Assembly (NCBI GenBank): GCA_016713535.1
Contig: JADJOY010000001.1
Coordinates: 434,001 to 498,000, forward strand
DNA: 64,000 bases
Direction: 5' to 3'
From: Deltaproteobacteria bacterium
Lineage (GTDB): Bacteria > JADJOY01
Shown in pieces: positions 8,789 through 18,279 of the stretch. The position numbers were made by a program, and so were the translations under genes. Below the pieces are notes generated by a model. The model did not search any database. It saw nothing but the letters and a program-made list of their open reading frames with translations, and was not told the DNA's origin. How positions within the stretch are numbered: position 1 is the stretch's first letter; every line of letters begins with the position of its first letter.

Positions 8789-10522
8789 TCATTCCCACTC
8801 GGTCGTAGCCGAGGCCCCAAAAGCGTCCGGCTGAGCCCGATCGCGGGCCAGGTGGAGCGCCTTCACGTGCGCGTCCGGCGCGCCCGCCGCCACCCGGCTG
8901 CGCCGGTAGCCGTCGTAGCTGCCCTCGGGCACCACGATCAGCGACGGGTTGGCGAGGCGCAGCGAGCCGCGCTTGGCCTCGTATTCCAGGTTGGTGCGCA
9001 TGAGCTCGGCGTCGCAGGCGTGGAGCAGCTCGCGGAGCCGCGCGCTCGCGGCCAGCCCGGGTGCTTCGACGTAGAAGAGGTAGCGCGGCACCAGCCCCGA
9101 GAGATCGACCGACACCGTGAAGCCCTTGAGCTCGATCCCGAGTGCCGTCTGCACGTGGCGCATGGCCTCGACGACGTGCGACTCGCCGAGCTTCTCGCCG
9201 GTGATCGACAGCATGTTGCCGCCCTTGTGGAGGAACTTGAGGCGCGGCGCGCGATGGAAGAAGCCGGTGATCTCGACCAAGTCGTTGATGTCGTAACGGT
9301 AGAGCCCGGCGCTGGTGGTGAGCAGCGTGAAGTAGCGCCCGCCCACCTCCACCTTCGACGCGTCCACGGCGGCGGAGAGGTCGCCCGAGTCGCGCGCGTC
9401 CTCGGGGAGGAACTCGACGAAGGCCGCGGGCATCGCGAGCACTCCGTCGCTCGCCTTCGCCGAGAGCGGCACCGTGAAGCTGCCCTCGGTGGCGGCGTAG
9501 CCGATCTCGTGGACCGGCAGGTCGTCGCCGAACCACTGCGGGAACTGCTGCAGATAGAACGGCGCGCTGCCGCCCTTCCAGCAGAGCACCGCGGCGAACT
9601 CGTCCCACACGTCGGGGAAGCGCAGCCGCCCGTGGGTGCCCTTGAGGCGGCGCAGCTTGTCGGCGAGCGCGCGGTTGGGGCCCTTGATGCGCTTGCGGAC
9701 CGCGGCGACGAGCGCGGGATCGAGGCCGTCCATCGCGTCGGCCCCGCCGCTCTCGAGGTCGCGGATCAGGCGCTCGGCGTATTCGTCGAGCTTCCGCGCC
9801 AGGAGCACCACCGTGCTCGGGTTGGCGGTGTGGATGCGGGTGATCTTGTTCTCGAGCGCCACGCGCAAGAGCAGGTAGTACTTCTTCTCGAAGTCATCAC
9901 ACTCGAAGAGGCCCAACGGATACGTGTCGCCGTTCTTCACCCACTCGGGCTTCGCCGCCTCGATCTTGCCGGTGATCGAGCCGTACGGGACGCCGCCCGG
10001 CGTGCGCCCCTGGATCTTGGGGCTCACCATGCCGAGCTCGGCGCCGTCGGCGAGCTGCGGCAGGTTCTCGGCGAGGGCGCGGGCGAAGAGCGAGCGCCCG
10101 AGGATGAACTCCTTGAAGTAGCTGGGCGTGATCGGGATCAGCTTGGGCTTGCCGGTGGTGCCGCTCGACTGGCCGAACCAGGTGGGCTCGTCGGCGGTGA
10201 GGACCTTCTTCTCACCCTCGACCACGCGATCGAGCCACGGCGAGAGCCCGTCGAAGTCGCGCGCCGGCACCGCGCGCTGGTAGTCCTCGATGGCGCGGAT
10301 CGAGCCGAAGCCGTGCTCGCGCCCGAACGCGGTGTCGGCATTCCGCGCGACGATCTCGAGGAGCTTCGCGGTGGCTGCGGCGCGCGGGTCGTGGCTCGCC
10401 TCGACGAGCTTCTTCCACGCGGGACCCGTGACGAGCCGGGTGGCGCCGCGGAAGAGCTTGGCGCGGGTCGAGAGGGGCCGGCGCGGCGGCGCCGGCTCGA
10501 ACGGCGAAGGAAAGTCGGTCAC
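8789..10522 (-). CDS. GH3 auxin-responsive-promoter family acyl-acid amidosynthetase
   Basis: A 577-residue member of the GH3 branch of the acyl-adenylating (ANL) superfamily. These enzymes activate a carboxylic acid with ATP and in plants conjugate it to an amino acid; bacterial substrates are mostly unknown. The phosphate-binding loop FGQSSGTTGKPKLIPIT lies near residues 117-133. EIGYAATEGSF near residue 330 and a later YRYDINDLVEITGFFHR correspond to the GH3 signature regions. The length is typical. The gene stands alone on the minus strand with repeats on both sides. The start codon ATG at 10522 gives MTDFPSPFEP. The family is confident and the substrate is unknown. Confidence 0.88.
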   Translation of the reverse strand: MTDFPSPFEPAPPRRPLSTRAKLFRGATRLVTGPAWKKLVEASHDPRAAATAKLLEIVARNADTAFGREHGFGSIRAIEDYQRAVPARDFDGLSPWLDRVVEGEKKVLTADEPTWFGQSSGTTGKPKLIPITPSYFKEFILGRSLFARALAENLPQLADGAELGMVSPKIQGRTPGGVPYGSITGKIEAAKPEWVKNGDTYPLGLFECDDFEKKYYLLLRVALENKITRIHTANPSTVVLLARKLDEYAERLIRDLESGGADAMDGLDPALVAAVRKRIKGPNRALADKLRRLKGTHGRLRFPDVWDEFAAVLCWKGGSAPFYLQQFPQWFGDDLPVHEIGYAATEGSFTVPLSAKASDGVLAMPAAFVEFLPEDARDSGDLSAAVDASKVEVGGRYFTLLTTSAGLYRYDINDLVEITGFFHRAPRLKFLHKGGNMLSITGEKLGESHVVEAMRHVQTALGIELKGFTVSVDLSGLVPRYLFYVEAPGLAASARLRELLHACDAELMRTNLEYEAKRGSLRLANPSLIVVPEGSYDGYRRSRVAAGAPDAHVKALHLARDRAQPDAFGASATTEWE

Positions 10523-10564
10523 GGCGAGCCGCCTCCATCGGACGGAAGGGATGTAGCGTGGAGC

Positions 10565-10679
10565 GGGCGGGCGTTGAGCCCGCCCCTACGGACCACGGCC
10601 CGAGCCGCGAACGTGGGAGATGGGCGACGGACGACGCTCCGACATCCATCCCTCGTACGGGCGGGGCCGGTCCCCGCCC
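10565..10679. repeat. Two short GC-hairpin repeats
   Basis: Hairpin 10565-10585 has arms GGGCGGGC/GCCCGCCC and loop GTTGA, followed by CCTACG. Hairpin 10659-10679 has arms GGGCGGGG/CCCCGCCC and loop CCGGT, preceded by GTAC. Both belong to the family with 8-bp arms and 5-nt loops also found at 7304, 20760 and 62205. They occupy the 193-base spacer between macB and the GH3-family gene. Confidence 0.75.
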
Positions 10680-10715
10680 GCAGCGCTCGCATCGGCATCG
10701 TCGCAGGGCGCATCG

Positions 10716-11899
10716 TTACTCGTAGCGGAGCGCTTCGATGGGGTCGAGCTCGGCCGCCTTCTTCGCCGGGTAGACGCCGAAGAAGATCCCCACCGCGAAC
10801 GCGAACGTGAACGCCACCGTCACCGACCACGCGGTGGTCCGCACCGGCAGCGTCGGGTAGAGGGCATGCGCGGCCTGCGCGCCGAGCATGCCGAGGACGA
10901 TGCCGACGATCCCGCCCACGACACTCAGCGTCACCGCCTCGATCAGGAACTGGAGCAGCACGTCCTTCTTGCGCGCGCCGACCGCCTTGCGGATGCCGAT
11001 CTCGCGGGTGCGCTCGCGCACGCTCACCAGCATGATGTTCATGATGCCGATGCCGCCCACGAGCAGCGAGATCCCCGCGATCGCCGCGAGTGTGTACGTG
11101 AGCGCTGCGGTGATGCTGTCGAGCTTGGCGAGGATCGCCGACTGGCTCTGGATGGTGAAGTCCTCGCGCCCGCCGAAGCGGGTCTTGAGGACATCGGTGA
11201 TCTGCTTGATCGTGGACTCGACCGGTGCGCCGGCGCGCGGCGTGACGAAGATCTGGTTGATGCCCTCGATCTGGAAGAGCTCCTGCGCCGCCGGCAGCGG
11301 CACGTAGATGCGCTCGTCGGGGTTCTGGCCGAGCGAGCGTCCACCTTCGGCCATGGTGCCGATCACCTGGAACGGCGCGTCGTCGATCTTGATGCGGCTG
11401 CCGAGCGGGTTCGCCGAGCCGAAGAGCTGGCGCGCGACCTCCGAGCCGATCACCGCCACGCGCCGCTCGCCCTCCATGTCCGCCTCGCTGATGAACGTGC
11501 CGGTGGCGAGGCGCGTGCTGCGCAGCTTCTTGTACGACGGCGTGACTCCCAGCACCGACGACGTGAAGCGCTTCGCGCCGAGCCGCGCCGACGCCGACCC
11601 GGAAACGATCGCGGCCACGTCCTCGACGGCGGCCGCGCGCCGCTCGATGGCCTTGGCGTCCTCGAGCTTGAACTTGACCACCGTGGCGCGCCCGCCGTGG
11701 AGCTGGCCGGGGATCACCCAGATGAGATCGCTGCCGAGCTCCTGGATCTGGCCGGTCACGAAGTCGCTGGCACCCTGGCCGACCGCCACGAGCAGGATCA
11801 CGCTGAGCACGCCGATGATGACGCCCAGCATCGTCAGGATCGAGCGCACCCGGTTGGCGAGCAGCGCCTCGAGCGCGGTGCGGAAGCTCTCTAGGAAGT

Positions 11900-11903
<4 letters not shown>
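10716..11903 (-). CDS. MacB/FtsX-type ABC transporter permease
   Basis: Inner-membrane permease of a tripartite MacAB-like exporter, 395 residues. An N-terminal helix ([22 protein letters not shown]) leads into a MacB periplasmic core domain (about 45-240, including [10 protein letters not shown] and GSRIKI). Three C-terminal helices form the FtsX domain, with [29 protein letters not shown] as its signature. Unlike E. coli MacB it has no fused ATPase; that is the next gene, overlapping by 4 bases. Such systems move hydrophobic compounds, siderophores or lipoproteins across the envelope using mechanotransmission. The cargo is not deducible. Confidence 0.9.
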
Positions 11904-12576
<673 letters not shown>

Positions 12577-12608
12577 CGCGGAGTCGGTGAAGGGATCGAG
12601 ACCGACCG

Positions 12609-12700
12609 CAGCGCCCGCGGGGGGACGGAGCCCCCCGCGCTACGAACCGCACCGTAGCGACGGGGGTTCCATCCCCCGTCGCCGGATTCACGACGCTTCC
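12609..12700. repeat. Dispersed intergenic repeat, partial copy
   Basis: Shares the core CGCTACGA..., ACCGTAGCGACGGGG, TTCCATCCCCCGTCGCCGG with the copy at 20868-21000 and, more loosely, with 47719-47850. It fills much of the spacer between the MacA-like gene and the ATPase gene. It lacks the TTCACAGCCTCAG end that the two longer copies share. It contains an inverted pair CTACGA/TCGTAG-like and a GGGGGANGGAGCCCCCC hairpin. Confidence 0.65.
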
Positions 12701-12757
12701 ACGAGCTCCCGCTTCGTTGGGCGCGGGCGATCGAGCGGCGCATGACGAACGGCGCGC

Positions 12758-13924
12758 TCACCGGCCGCCGACGGCCGCGCCGAGCTCGGGCGCGAGCTTG
12801 CCGCGGATCTTGAGGCCGTCCGAGAGCCGGTCGTCGGCGTTCAGCACCACCAGGTCGCCCTCGGCGAGACCGCTTTGCACCTCGTCGAGGTTGAAGGTGC
12901 GGATGCCGAGCTGGACCGGCTTCGCGACCGCCTTGCCGTACTTCTTCCAGCGCTTGTCGAAGACGTACACCACGAGCTTGCCGTCGTGCTCGACCACCGA
13001 GTTCGCGGGCACCGCGAGCACGTTCTGGGCCTGCCCGACCTGGATCTCGATGTCGACGCTCATGCCCACCCGGAGCGCCGCGATCGAGCCGTCGATCTCG
13101 ATGCGCACCTCGACGCCGCGGCTGGCGCGCTTCGAGAGCGACACCACCGGCGACACCCAGTCGAGCCGCCCCTGGAACTCCTGGTTGGGGAGAGCGTCGG
13201 CGGTGATGCGCACCGCCTGGCCGACCGTCACCTTGCGCGCGTCGGACTCGTCGATCACCGCTTCGATCTGGAGCTTGGAGGCGTCCATGACCTCGAACGC
13301 GGGCTGCTTGGGCAACAGCATCTGGCCGGGCTCGACGGTGACGCTCTTGAGCGTCCCGGCGACGGGAGCGGTGAGGTCGGCGTCCGAGAGCCTGCGCCGC
13401 GCGATGTCGATCGAGCGTCCGAGCTTGTCGATGTTGATCTGGAGGGTCTCGACCTCGCTCTTCGAGGCGCGCCACCCGAGTGCCGCGGCCTCGGCTTGCT
13501 TGCGCGAGAAGATGCCCCGCTGGAAGAGGTCGTAGGCCTTGGCGTAGTCGTTGCCGGTCTGGTCGCGGCGCACCATCGCCTCGCGGAGCTGGGTCTGCGC
13601 GACGCGCAGGTTGCTCTCCTCGATGCGCAGCCGGTCGTCGAGGTCGCCCGGGTCGAGCCTGACCACCACCTCGCCCACGGCGACGGTGTCCCCGGCGCGC
13701 TTCGCCACCTCGACCACCGTGCCGCCGGTCTCGGACGTGACCGCGCGCGACTCGTGGGGCTCGAGCGTGCCCGAGGACACGCTCGTGACGATGTCCACGA
13801 CCGTGGCGCGCGCGACCGGCGCCACCATGAATTCGGGCGGCTTCTCCTTGAAGAAGAAGCCGTAGGCGAGAACCGCCGTCACCACCGCGATGACGCCCCA
13901 TTTGACTCGCTTGCGCGTCAGCAC
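12758..13924 (-). CDS. MacA/HlyD-family periplasmic adaptor
   Basis: Periplasmic adaptor of 388 residues for the neighbouring exporter. An N-terminal membrane anchor (WGVIAVVTAVLAYGFFF) precedes the first half of a biotinyl-lipoyl-like domain with ETGGTVVEVAKRAGDTVAVGEVVVRLD. A helical hairpin of about 110 residues follows (DDRLRIEESNL to LSDADL), then the second half APVAGTLKSVTVEPGQ. Beta-barrel and membrane-proximal domains complete it. The gene heads a minus-strand cluster: adaptor, ATPase, permease. No TolC-like outer-membrane channel is in the window. It diverges from the acyltransferase gene at 14099, and the 174-base spacer presumably holds both promoters. Confidence 0.9.
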   Translation of the reverse strand: MLTRKRVKWGVIAVVTAVLAYGFFFKEKPPEFMVAPVARATVVDIVTSVSSGTLEPHESRAVTSETGGTVVEVAKRAGDTVAVGEVVVRLDPGDLDDRLRIEESNLRVAQTQLREAMVRRDQTGNDYAKAYDLFQRGIFSRKQAEAAALGWRASKSEVETLQINIDKLGRSIDIARRRLSDADLTAPVAGTLKSVTVEPGQMLLPKQPAFEVMDASKLQIEAVIDESDARKVTVGQAVRITADALPNQEFQGRLDWVSPVVSLSKRASRGVEVRIEIDGSIAALRVGMSVDIEIQVGQAQNVLAVPANSVVEHDGKLVVYVFDKRWKKYGKAVAKPVQLGIRTFNLDEVQSGLAEGDLVVLNADDRLSDGLKIRGKLAPELGAAVGGR

Positions 13925-14098
13925 GTGGGATGGGCCTCCGGGGGCGAGGGTGGCGAGGCCGCGCCGCGCCGCGAGTGCGGCCAGGGGCGGTAGGGAAGCA
14001 GGAAAGCGTATGGGAACCCCCCTGGCCCGTCAATCGCGGTTCGGGCAAGAAGGGGCCGAAATCGCGAGGGTTTCGGATCGAGTATAAGATCGGCGACC

Positions 14099-14875
14099 AT
14101 GACCCAGACGAGCATCGATCGACGCGAGCGGGTCCCCGCCGGGAACCGCCTCCTCAACGTGGGGTTCGAGGTCACCACCCCGCCCACGGGCTCGGGCTCT
14201 GCGAGGTGAATTTCGAGGCGGCCTACGCGCTGCGCGAGCGGCTGCTCGCCGAGCGCGGCTTCAAGCTGAGCCCGGTGGTGTTGCTGGTGAAGGCGGTGGC
14301 GCGGGCGCTCGCCCTCGAGCCGCAGGCGCACGCGTTCCTGCAGGGTGGGACGCTGATCCGGCCGGGCCAGGTGGACGTCGGCGTGTCGGTGGCGGGCAGG
14401 GGGAACTTCGCACCGGTCGCGGTCCTCACCGCCGTCGAGTCGAAGAGTGTCTTCGACCTCACCGCGGAGCTGCGCGACCTCGCGGCCAAGAAGCGCGAGG
14501 AGGAGGACCGAGCCCTCAAGCTCTTCGGCATCCTCTACTGGGTGCTCGGCTTCGACCCGGTGCGGCGCGCGGCGCTCGCGTTCAGGCTGCGCCGCTTCCC
14601 TGATCGCGCGCCAGCTCGTCGGCACCATCCAGGTGAGCACGCTGCCGCAGTTCGATCTCTTCTGGCCGTTGCGCTTCAGCTCGTCGGCGGTGGTGGCGCT
14701 GGGTGCGATCAAGCCGCGGGCGTGGGCGGAGAACGGTGCGGTGCGGGTGGCGCCGGTGGGGCGGATCACCATCGCCATCGATCACCGCGTGCTCGATGGC
14801 TGGAAGGCCGACCGCTTCCTCGCCGAGGTCGCCCGCGTGCCCTCCGACCCGGCGGAGCTCGCGAGCTTCGTGTGA
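14099..14875 (+). CDS. Stand-alone 2-oxo-acid dehydrogenase acyltransferase-type catalytic domain, two indels
   Basis: The product is about 258 residues, the size of a bare E2 catalytic domain without lipoyl or peripheral-subunit-binding domains. Recognisable parts are VNFEAAYALRERLLAE, FKLSPVVLLVKAVARALA, VDVGVSVAGRGNFAPVAVL and, at the end, GRITIAIDHRVLDGWKADRFL. The HRVLDG element matches the E2 catalytic HxxxDG. The frame shifts near 14175 and back near 14595, which leaves overall length unchanged and suggests sequence errors. Similar lone domains occur in actinobacteria and deltaproteobacteria with unknown acceptors. It ends 22 bases before the chemoreceptor-like gene, so co-transcription is likely. 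Confidence 0.7.
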
Positions 14876-14897
14876 GGCGAGCGACGGGAACTCCACC

Positions 14898-17800
14898 GTG
14901 AGGCGCTCGCTCGCCCTCGCGCTCGCCGTCGCGGTGTCGCTCGCCGTCGGCGTGGCGACGCCCGGCGCGGCCCGCGCCGCCAGCGATGCGGCGGGGTCCG
15001 CGACAGCGGGGCCGGCGCCGCGCTCGCTCCGCATCCTCTCGGTCCTCGACGACGAGGTCACGGACTGGATCGTCGCCGACTTCACGCGGCGGACCGGCAT
15101 CGAGGTGTCGCGGCCCCTCGGCCGGCGCTCGAGCCTCGAGGGCTTCACCGACCTGCGCGAGCGCCACGCCCCGCTCGAGGTCAGCGTGGTGCTGGGCGGT
15201 CCGGGCGTGGTGTGGGCGCGCGCCGCGCGGGACGGGCCCCTCGAGCCGTACGCGTCGCCGGAGCTCGCCGGCTTCGAGGCCCCCGCCGATCCGGCGAACC
15301 GCTGGTTCTGCTTCTATCGCGGCACCATCGCCTTCGTGACGGCGCGCGAGCCGGGCTCCGCGCCGCCGGGGAAGTGGTCGGACCTGCTGCGCTCCGACGG
15401 CCCGGCGCCGCGGATCGCGCTCGCCAACCCCGCCACCTCGGGCACCGCCTTCACGGTGGTGAGCGGGCTCGCGGCGTTCATGGGCGAGGACGCGGCGTTC
15501 CGCTTCCTCGATGACCTCGAGCCGCGGATGGTCGGGCACCCGTCGGCGGGCAGCGCGGTCGTTTCCCTGGTGCGCGAGGGGGTGGCGAACGTCGGGCTCG
15601 CCTTCGATCACGACATCGAGCGCGAGATCCTCGCCGGCGCGCCGCTCACGATCTCCTATCCGTCCGAGGGCGCGCCCACCGAGATCGGCGGGGTGGGGAT
15701 CCTGCGTGACGCGCCCGAGCGCGAGAGCGCCCGTGCGTTCGTGGACCACCTGCTCTCGCGGGAGTTCCAGGAGCGTCTCGCCCGCGAGGACGTGGCGCTC
15801 TTCGAGCCGCTCCGCGGCGGAATCCCGGCGCCGCGCTGGCGCGCCGACATGCCGCAGCCGAACCGCGTGGTCCTCGAGCCCGGACGTGTAGCCGCAGCGC
15901 AGGAGAGGCTGCTGGACCGCTGGAACGAGGTGGTGATGGCGCGGGACGGCGGAGCTCGCGCGTCCTTAGGGTCGCACGCGGCGCCGGCTCCGTCCGCGAG
16001 CCCACGCGACGCGGCTGCCGCGAGCCCGCGCTCGCGCTGGGTGGACGTGCTCGCGGTGGTGCTCGCGCTCGGCATCTACGCCTTGCTGCGGCGGCGCACG
16101 TCGATCCTGCCGCGCTTCCTGGTGCTGGTGCTGCTCTCGGTGCTGGTCACCGCGCTCGGCATCGACCGGTTCTCGGTGCGGTTGGAGCGCGAGGCGACCC
16201 TCGAGCGCCGCCGCCTCCAGGCGCGGACCGCCACCGAGTTGCTCGCGGAAGAATCGGCGCTCGACCTGGTGGCGCGAAACGGCACCGCGCTGCGCTCGCG
16301 GGTCGACAAGCTCTTCCGCTACTTCCCGGGTGAGCTGGTCGAGGTCGCGATCCTGAACCCGTCGGGCGAGCAGGTGCTGCACGCGCGCTGGGTCGATCGG
16401 GGTGGCGAGGGGCGAGTCGATTTCCTGCCACCGGCCGCGCGCGGGCTCGGCGCCGCCGGCGTGGCGGGTCGAGCGGTCGGCTCGAGTGCCGCGGTGACGA
16501 CGGTGGAGTCCGTCCTGGACCCCGCGAGCGGTCACGTGCGGCTGGTCGTGCGCGCGCCGATGGTCGGGTACGAGGCGCTGCGCGGCGAGGTCCGCGCCTC
16601 GTTCGAGCCCGCCGCCGTCGAGCCGAGCGCCGTCACCTCGGGCTGGAACGTGTTGTGGGTCGCGCTCGCCGCGACGCTGATCGGGGCGCTCGCGCTGAGC
16701 CTGTTCGTGGGGCGCGAGATCGTGGCGCCGCTCGACCGGCTGCGCGAGCGAATGACCCGCGTGGGTCGTGGCGAGCTCGCCGCCGATCCGCATCCAGGCG
16801 ATCTGGCGCGCGCCGACGAGGTCGCGCTGCTCGCGACGAGCTTCCAGGAGATGCTGGTCGGGCTGCGCCAGATGATCGGCGAGACCCAGGCCGTGTCGGC
16901 CGAGCTGGAGTACACGCTCGGCGAGCTCTCCACCCACGCGAGCGCGCTCGACGCGCCCGGCGTGCGCGAGCCCGGCGCCGATCCCGCCGCCACGCGCCTC
17001 GCCGAGCGCGCGGCGGCGCTCGAGTCGCTGCGTGGCGGAGCCACCGAGATCCGCCGCCACCTCAACGAGGCGCAGGCGTTCGTGGAGGAGAGCGAGCGGG
17101 CGCTGCCGTTCGCGGCCGAGGCCGCGCGCCAGGCCGAGGCGGGAGCCGAGAGCACGGCGCTCGCCACCGGCGATCTGGCTTCCGCCGCGGCGCGGGTCGA
17201 GCGCGAGATCGACGCGATGCGCACCCACCTTCACGACGCGAGCGCGCTGGTCGGAGCGGTGGTGAACGCGGCGAGCGACACCGGTGACCAGGCGCATCGC
17301 CTGTCGGGCGCGCGTGGCGGCGCGCAGGCCGGCGTGGAGCGCGGCCGCATGCTGCTGCACGGCGCCCTCGATGGCCTCGCCGCCGCGGCTGGCACCATCT
17401 CGGAGTTCGTGACGCTCGGGCGCGAGCTCGACGCCAACGCCGAGCAGGTGGGCTACCTGGTCAAGCTCATCAGCGAGGTCAGCGAGGAGGCCGGCGTGCT
17501 GGCGCTCAACGCGGCGATCCTCGCGGCGCAGGCGGGCGACGAGGGCGTGGGCTTCAGCGTGGTGGCGGAGGAGATGCGCGGACTCGCGTCGCGGGTCGAG
17601 CAGGAGGCGCGCGAGGCCGACGCGCTGGTCCGCTCGATCGCCCTCAAGGTGGAGCGCGCCGTGACCGCCGCCGCCGACGGCCAGCGCAGTGTCGGGCAGG
17701 CGATGGGCGCGGCCAACCAGATGGACGTGGCGCTCGAGGGGATCGAGGGCGGCCTGGCGCGCGCCATGGACTTGGTCGACTCGGTCGCCGCCGCGAGCGC

Positions 17801-18221
17801 CGACCAGGACCGCCGCGGGCGCCAGCTCCTCGAGTCGGTGCAGGAGCTCGAGGATCGCGTCGAGGCGACCGCAGCCGAGGGCCGCCGCCAGGCGGAGCTC
17901 GGCGAGCGCATTCGCGCCGACGTGGCGCGGCTCGCGGCGGCGGCTCGCGAGCTCACCGCGGTCGCCGATCGCCAGTCCGAGCGCCTCGCGCAGACGCGCG
18001 CCGCGCTCGACGCCGGCGCGAGCCAGACCTCGATCTGCGACACGGCGCTCGAGAGCGAGATCGCCGCGACGGCGCGCCTCGTGGCGCACGCGGCGCTCGC
18101 CGCCGAGCGCGCCGTGCACGAGCGCGAGCACGCGCACGCGATCGTCGTGGGCGGCGAGCGCCTTCGCGGCGGCCTGGCGCGGCTACGCGCGTTCCTGCAC
18201 CGCTTCAACGTCGACGGCTGA
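14898..18221 (+). CDS. Fusion of periplasmic binding protein with HAMP and chemoreceptor signalling domain
   Basis: One intact 1107-residue frame. Residues 1-28 form a signal peptide (LALALAVAVSLAVGVATPGAARA). About 45-360 resembles an iron/sulfate-type (SBP_bac_6 / FbpA-like) binding protein: LRILSVLDDEVTDWIVADF, NRWFCFYRGTIAFVT, IALANPATSGTAFTVVSGL, FVDHLLSREFQERLA. Two hydrophobic helices follow (about 381-396 and 403-422). A sensor-like segment runs to about 580 and a third helix (581-604) leads into HAMP. The signalling coiled coil has its tip at about 864-898, VLALNAAILAAQAG...GFSVVAEEMRGLA, matching methyl-accepting proteins. GTG 14898 is chosen for the signal peptide. No che genes are in the window. 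The likely role is to sense a bound ligand directly; both ligand and output are unknown. Confidence 0.85.
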   Translation: MRRSLALALAVAVSLAVGVATPGAARAASDAAGSATAGPAPRSLRILSVLDDEVTDWIVADFTRRTGIEVSRPLGRRSSLEGFTDLRERHAPLEVSVVLGGPGVVWARAARDGPLEPYASPELAGFEAPADPANRWFCFYRGTIAFVTAREPGSAPPGKWSDLLRSDGPAPRIALANPATSGTAFTVVSGLAAFMGEDAAFRFLDDLEPRMVGHPSAGSAVVSLVREGVANVGLAFDHDIEREILAGAPLTISYPSEGAPTEIGGVGILRDAPERESARAFVDHLLSREFQERLAREDVALFEPLRGGIPAPRWRADMPQPNRVVLEPGRVAAAQERLLDRWNEVVMARDGGARASLGSHAAPAPSASPRDAAAASPRSRWVDVLAVVLALGIYALLRRRTSILPRFLVLVLLSVLVTALGIDRFSVRLEREATLERRRLQARTATELLAEESALDLVARNGTALRSRVDKLFRYFPGELVEVAILNPSGEQVLHARWVDRGGEGRVDFLPPAARGLGAAGVAGRAVGSSAAVTTVESVLDPASGHVRLVVRAPMVGYEALRGEVRASFEPAAVEPSAVTSGWNVLWVALAATLIGALALSLFVGREIVAPLDRLRERMTRVGRGELAADPHPGDLARADEVALLATSFQEMLVGLRQMIGETQAVSAELEYTLGELSTHASALDAPGVREPGADPAATRLAERAAALESLRGGATEIRRHLNEAQAFVEESERALPFAAEAARQAEAGAESTALATGDLASAAARVEREIDAMRTHLHDASALVGAVVNAASDTGDQAHRLSGARGGAQAGVERGRMLLHGALDGLAAAAGTISEFVTLGRELDANAEQVGYLVKLISEVSEEAGVLALNAAILAAQAGDEGVGFSVVAEEMRGLASRVEQEAREADALVRSIALKVERAVTAAADGQRSVGQAMGAANQMDVALEGIEGGLARAMDLVDSVAAASADQDRRGRQLLESVQELEDRVEATAAEGRRQAELGERIRADVARLAAAARELTAVADRQSERLAQTRAALDAGASQTSICDTALESEIAATARLVAHAALAAERAVHEREHAHAIVVGGERLRGGLARLRAFLHRFNVDG

Positions 18222-18279
18222 ACGCGCGCGGTCGGCGGGTGGCGGTAGAGCGTGGTAGAACCGCCCGCCGCGTGAGCCC

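Noticed and set aside
8030-10810. A 926-codon plus-strand frame opposite the glycosyltransferase and GH3-family genes
   Set aside because: Antisense shadow of two well-recognised genes, crossing their boundaries and repeat elements.
14083-14088. TATAAG as a -10 element for the acyltransferase-domain gene
   Set aside because: It lies only about 10 bases before the ATG and has no matching -35, so it would imply a leaderless message without support.
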